Shown here: positions 60,171-64,000 of the stretch, piece after piece | Numbering within the stretch: position 1 is the stretch's first letter | Layout of the letters: every line of letters starts with the position of its first letter | Assembly (NCBI GenBank): GCA_031761405.1 | Contig: JASEVX010000094.1 | Location: 132,001 to 196,000 of the forward strand | Reading direction: 5' to 3' | Source: Serripes groenlandicus | Lineage: Eukaryota; Mollusca; Bivalvia; Cardiida; Cardiidae | Length of the DNA: 64,000 nt | Position numbers and translations under genes: made by a program | The notes under the pieces: generated by a model | Seen by the model: only the letters and a program-made list of their open reading frames with translations | Databases searched by the model: none | Told to the model about the DNA's origin: nothing

Positions 60171-60254
60171 GCTGCAGACACACCAGAGAGAATTGTAACT
60201 TACCTCCATTTTCAATATATTTTGTCCCTTTTTGCGAGGCACTTTTTTCTTTAA

Positions 60255-60425
60255 CCCTTTCCCTGATACGACAAATCTGCAGCAGACGACATTGAACATG
60301 TTTTGTCAAAAAATAGATAATCTATGACTAAAACAGGAAAACATTGTGGTAAAAGGAGAAATTGCTCGTTTTAAAAAAGCCGTCTGCTGCAGAGGCATCG
60401 GAAAGCGTCTATATAAGGGACAGGG
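60255..60425. mobile_element. Family A MITE (right arm)
   Basis: Mirror of 49966-50136, with TTAA at 60251-60254 and 60426-60429. Confidence 0.8.
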
Positions 60426-60595
60426 TTAAAGGACAAGTTCTGGACCTACACTTGGTTTATTCAAGTTTGTTAATTTATCTTTGTTAGAAAATGTACATGT
60501 TACATACTATTATATATATTCGGCTAGAAACATAACAAGTGTTTTCAAAAAGCCATTTTGAAAATGAAGTAAATTAATATATTAACCCCATTTTA

Positions 60596-61672
60596 AACTT
60601 TACTTGATTTACTCATATTACTTGATGTAATCAATTTACTTTATGTACTCAATTTACTTGATGTACTTAATATACTTGATGTACTCAATATACTTGGTTT
60701 ACCCTTATTACTTGATGTACTCATATTACTTTAAATTTACTTGATGTACCTAATTTACTTGGTTTACTCAATTTACTTGATGTACTTAATTTACTTGATG
60801 TACTTAATTTACTTGGTTTACTCATATTACTTGATGTACTCATATTACTTTTAATTACCTTGATGTACACAATTTACTTTTAATTTACTTGATGTACTCA
60901 ATATACTTGGTTTGCTCATATTACTTGATGTGATTTAAGTTTACTTGCTGTACTTAGTTTACTTGATGTACTCAATGTACTTTAAATTTGCTTTATGTAT
61001 TCAATTTACTTGATGTACCAATTTACTTGATGCACCAATTTACTTGATGTATTCAATTTACTTGATGAACCAATTTACTTGGTTTACTCATATTACTTGA
61101 TGTACTCAATTTACTTAGTTTACTTGATGTACTCAATATACTTGATGTACCAATTTACTTGATGTACTCAATTTACTTGGTTTACTCATATTAATTGATG
61201 TATTCAATGTACTTAATTTACTTGATGTGCTTAGTTTACTTGATGTACTCAATTTACTTTAAATTTACTTGATGTACTCAATTTATTTTAAATGTACTTG
61301 ATGTACTCAATTTACTTCAAATTTACTTGATGTACTCAATGTACTTGGTTTACTCATAATACTTGGTTTACTCATATTACTTGATTTACTCATATTACTT
61401 GATGTACTCAATGTACTTAATTTACTTGATGTACTCATATTACTTGATGTACTCAATGTACTTTAAATTTACATGATGTACTCAATCTACTTTATGTACT
61501 CAATTTACTTCATGTACTCAATTTACATGATGTACTATATTTACTTGATTTACTATATTTACTTGATGTATTTTATTTACTTGATGTACTCTATTTACCT
61601 GATGTAATATATTTACTTGATTTACTTTATTTACTCAATTTACTTGATTTATTTATTTACTTTATTTACTTG
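60596..61672. repeat. About 18-bp satellite (right arm)
   Basis: GATGTACTCAATTTACTT variants over about 1.08 kb, ending about 30 bp before the sushi acceptor at 61702. Confidence 0.92.
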
Positions 61673-61701
61673 ATTGCCTAAACTTACTCGTTGTCTTTCA
61701 G

Positions 61702-61896
61702 TGGTTGATTTATGCCCTGCTTTGATTCCCCCGACAAACGGTGCCATCGCATGTGACACTTGGTTTTCGGGGCGGTACTGTCAGATGTTCTGTCAAGATG
61801 GGTTTGTCACATTAGAGACCAGGATTCACAAACGACTTCAAGTCTGTGATAACAGTGGAGTATGGTCTGATGGGACCGAGTTACCAGACTGCTTGG
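61702..61896 (+). CDS. Sushi/CCP domain exon (right-arm copy)
   Basis: The exon follows the acceptor ttgtctttcag and ends at GCTTGG|gtacta. It has 65 codons and is phase 1-1. The translation starts VDLCPALIPPTNGAIACD, contains GRYCQMFCQDGFV, and ends with VWSDGTELPDCL: a complete sushi module with its CP start, C-x-F/M-x-C centre, Trp and last Cys. An 18-bp satellite ends directly upstream and a truncated SINE begins just downstream of the donor. The same exon, with identical translation, is at 48689-48495 on the minus strand. Confidence 0.87.
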
Positions 61897-61929
61897 GTAC
61901 TATGACATCTTCTCATTTGCAAACGTATT

Positions 61930-62100
61930 TTCAGGTTAGCGTCGAGGATTTGAAACCGGGCATCCCGGGTTCGATCCATAGTCGTTGCACGACGGTCATG
62001 GTTGGGCAAGGCACATTTTCTAGCCTAGTACTGGTTTGTTTATCCAGTGATAATGAATAAGTGAACTGTCGCCGTGATATAACTGAAATAATGTTGAATT
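61930..62100 (+). mobile_element. Truncated C2 SINE (right arm)
   Basis: Starts at GTTAGCGTCGAGGATTTGAA with the B box GGTTCGATCC and lacks the first head bases. It is followed directly by a family B MITE (62104-62353). Confidence 0.8.
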
Positions 62101-62103
62101 TTG

Positions 62104-62353
62104 AAAACCAACATTATAGCCTCTACGTAATGTATCGACCAAGATCAGCCTGCGTAGTCCGTGCAGACTGATCCGACCATCACTTTCCGTCTCAGGGAGA
62201 TAGAGGTATAGAGTAATGATGCCTGAAACAGAAAAACCAGAGGAGAAGAAACGTGTCTGTCCGGGTAAGCCTGCGGGGCATGCTTTGGCTGATCCAGGTC
62301 GATACTTTACGCAGAGTCCACAATGTTGGTTTTCTCGCGGGACTGCTCATATA
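62104..62353. mobile_element. Family B MITE (right arm)
   Basis: Mirror of 48039-48288, with GAAAACCAACATTATAGCC at the left and GGTTTTCTCGCGGGACTGCTC at the right. Confidence 0.8.
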
Positions 62354-62507
62354 ATTCCATTTCCCACAAGAAGAAACATTTTTGAGGCCTCAGCAGCAGA
62401 CAATTCGCTTTATATAAGAAATTGCTCATGAAGAGCAGTTTATGTTTTTTGTTCAGTTGTGTTATCAATGGAGATGACAAATGTCCCAGGAGCGGTTGAT
62501 CTAGTAT

Positions 62508-62739
62508 GGGAATCCGCCGTGGTCGAGTGGCTAGCGTCGGGGATTTAAAACCGGGTGTCCCGGATTCGATCCCCAGTCGCGGCACGACGGTCATGGTGGA
62601 GTGTTCTTGGGCAAGGCACATGTTCTAGCCTAGTACTGGTTTGTTTACCCAGGGACCTTGATTAAGTGAACTGTCGCCGTGATGAAACTGAAATAATGTT
62701 GAAAGCGGCGTAAAACCCCAATAAAATAAATAAATAAAT
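62508..62739 (+). mobile_element. Full-length tRNA-derived SINE with perfect 10-bp target duplication
   Basis: GATCTAGTAT flanks both ends (62498-62507, 62740-62749). The head GTGGTCGAGTGGCTAGCG resembles a tRNA-Leu/Ser A-box region; the B box is GGATTCGATCCCC; the body includes CTAGTACTGGTTTGTTTACC; the tail is (AAAT)n. Best reference copy of the family in the window. Confidence 0.92.
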
Positions 62740-62989
62740 GATCTAGTATAACAGAAATGAAACACAGCAAGAATAGGTTGAGTGAAAATGGGCATTTTAA
62801 TTGAAAATGACAAATGTAACTTTCCAATCTCTTTTAGTTACAATGTTTTCAACTTTATTCAACAGTTATACTTCCACAAACAGAGATCTTTCATAGTTTT
62901 GCGGATATGTTTTAGCAAGAATGAAGATCAGTTGTAGGGATTATGCGACACAACTATATTACCAGTAATAACTGGTTATACTGGTGTTA

Positions 62990-63343
62990 TGATTTCTTTG
63001 TTACAGAGATGACGGGTAGGTTTTTTCTGATAAAGCTATCATATTCGTATTACAATTGTTATTTCTTTGTTACAGAGATGACGGGTAGCTTGATTTTTTT
63101 CCCCTGATAAATCTATCTTATCTGTACTACAATGGTTATACTGATGTTATGTTTTCTTTGTTACAGAGATGACGGGTAGGTTGAGGGTTTATCATATAGA
63201 GATATCCTATCTCTACTACAATGGTTATACTGATGTTATGTTTTCATTGTTACAGAGATGACGGGTAGTTGAGGTTTTATCATATAGAGATATCCTATCT
63301 GTAATACAATGGTTATACTGATGTTATGTTTTCTTTGTTACAG
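62990..63343 (+). repeat. Four truncated copies of the domain X exon start (right arm)
   Basis: Acceptor-like TTTGTTACAG (TTCATTGTTACAG in one) followed by AGATGACGGGTAG begins at 63007, 63076, 63167 and 63256, before the real exon start at 63344; spacing 69 to 91 bp. Each carries about 40 to 60 bases of exon-like sequence but no donor. Confidence 0.88.
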
Positions 63344-63504
63344 AGATGACGGGGAGCTTGAGGTTTTATCTTATAAAGATATCCTATCTGTACTACAATG
63401 GGTCCTGTACTGAAGACAGGGAGGATATAAAGAAGAGTTTTATATCCAAATATAACAATACTTTAGGGTGTGGGACTAATGAGTGTTCCCTAACTGATGT
63501 GAAA
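63344..63504 (+). CDS. Domain X, first-half exon (right-arm copy)
   Basis: The exon follows the acceptor ttgttacag and ends at GTGAAA|gtaagt. It is 161 bp, entering in phase 1 and leaving in phase 0. It contains MTGSLRFYLIKISYLYYNGS, then CTEDREDIKKSF and LGCGTNECSLTDVK. I do not recognise a named family, but the same layout recurs at 22561-22325 in this gene. Four partial copies of its acceptor and first bases lie directly upstream (62990-63343). The reverse copy is 47049-46889. Confidence 0.75.
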
Positions 63505-63519
63505 GTAAGTTGTTTTGGC

Positions 63520-63605
63520 TACCCTCTCGGTGGTGGTGTAGTGATAGAGCATCCGCCTCGGGTACCTGGGGTTGCGGATTTGATCCCCGGCCAGGTCATA
63601 CAGAA
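63520..63605 (+). mobile_element. tRNA-like SINE head fragment after the domain X exon
   Basis: GGTGGTGTAGTGATAGAGCA with B box GGATTTGATCCCCG, starting 16 bp past the exon's donor. It is mirrored at 46788-46873. It lacks a complete tRNA fold, so it is not a tRNA gene. Confidence 0.7.
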
Positions 63606-64000
63606 GACCTAAAACAAATATGCAGCAGACGACTTCGAAAACGTTTCATACAAAATACAGAAACTCTCTATTAATGAATGAAAACTTTTGCAATAATGTT
63701 GAAACCAATGTGACAAAGGTCGTCTGCTATAATGGCGTCAGAAAGCATCTATATGTAGAAATAGAGTATTGTTTTGTATTCTTGGAAACTGCAGGGTCGC
63801 AAAGCAATCCGTAGCTCATAGCAGGCCTGTTTTCGAAAATGCAACATTCGGCCACAGCCGAGCTGAACATCGCGCCAGAATTTGAGAACAATGCACTCTT
63901 TTTGTCTCGTCTAATCACACAAGTTCACACAAATCCACCCGCCTTCCCCGCGAATGAGTTCAAAAAGTAATTCCATTGGGGACTCGTTTTTTGTAAACAT

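Larger units (their letters stand above)
51152..63504 (+). other. Gene locus: N-terminal-side block of the same modular membrane protein
   Basis: Seven plus-strand exons encode sushi, sushi, HYR (two exons), sushi, sushi and the first half of domain X. All introns between them are phase 1, and the last exon ends in phase 0. The next exon that fits by phase and by domain logic is at 45004-44731 on the other strand. The first exon is cut by the gap at 50952-51151, so the start codon, signal peptide and any upstream modules (a vWA domain would be expected in an SVEP1 relative) cannot be seen. The last two exons are present again, inverted, at 48689-46889. Confidence 0.75.
59440..64000. repeat. 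Right arm of a near-identical inverted repeat
   Basis: It pairs with 46393-50951 at about 110391 to 110393 minus position. The pairing is still intact at the last base of the window, so the arm probably continues past 64000. Confidence 0.95.

Noticed and set aside
63520..63605. tRNA gene beside the domain X exon
   Set aside because: A and B box resemblance only; no closing acceptor stem. Treated as a SINE head.

Overview
The window is eukaryotic and gene-poor. Coding sequence occurs only as short exons of about 90 to 275 bp with GT/AG splice sites, separated by kilobases of MITEs, tRNA-derived SINEs, LINE fragments and tandem repeats. The animal-type extracellular modules (sushi, HYR, EGF, TSP1, ephrin-receptor-like GCC2/GCC3, LamG/pentraxin-like) together with this repeat load suggest a lophotrochozoan, most likely a bivalve mollusc. 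A dreissenid-type mussel is my guess from the feel of the repeats; it is not demonstrated.

The main content is one large gene for a modular single-pass membrane protein, which resembles SVEP1/polydom in its ectodomain. Its exons lie in two blocks on opposite strands. Block 1 (+ strand, 51152-63504) holds sushi, sushi, HYR (two exons), sushi, sushi and the first half of an unrecognised domain 'X'. Block 2 (- strand, 48689 down to 11578) repeats the last two of those exons. It continues with X second half, GCC2, GCC2, LamG-like (two exons), a short unrecognised exon, two EGFs, TSP1, sushi, a second X (two exons), GCC2, a transmembrane exon and three cytoplasmic exons ending in TAA at 11580-11578. 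Every exon-exon phase I checked is compatible along this chain, about 1,330 codons in all. The N-terminus is not visible.

Positions 46393-50951 and 59440-64000 are nearly identical inverted copies. The left copy ends exactly at a 200-N gap (50952-51151). The simplest reading is a scaffolding error: sequence 1-50951 should be reversed and placed after 51152-64000, overlapping by about 4.56 kb, which would rejoin the two gene blocks. A real palindrome is the alternative.

Layout: 1-2930, a tandem array of a 1,269-bp unit, each unit carrying a SINE and a possible + strand cytoplasmic-tail-like exon with an NPNY motif; 2930-4660, SINE, MITE and LINE remnants; 4660-11450, repeats only, including a 337-bp duplication and a 1-kb inverted-repeat element; 11578-48689, the - strand gene, its introns full of MITEs and satellites; 46393-50951, left arm; 50952-51151, gap; 51152-58600, + strand exons; 59440-64000, right arm. 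No rRNA, functional tRNA, CRISPR or bacterial-type operon was seen.
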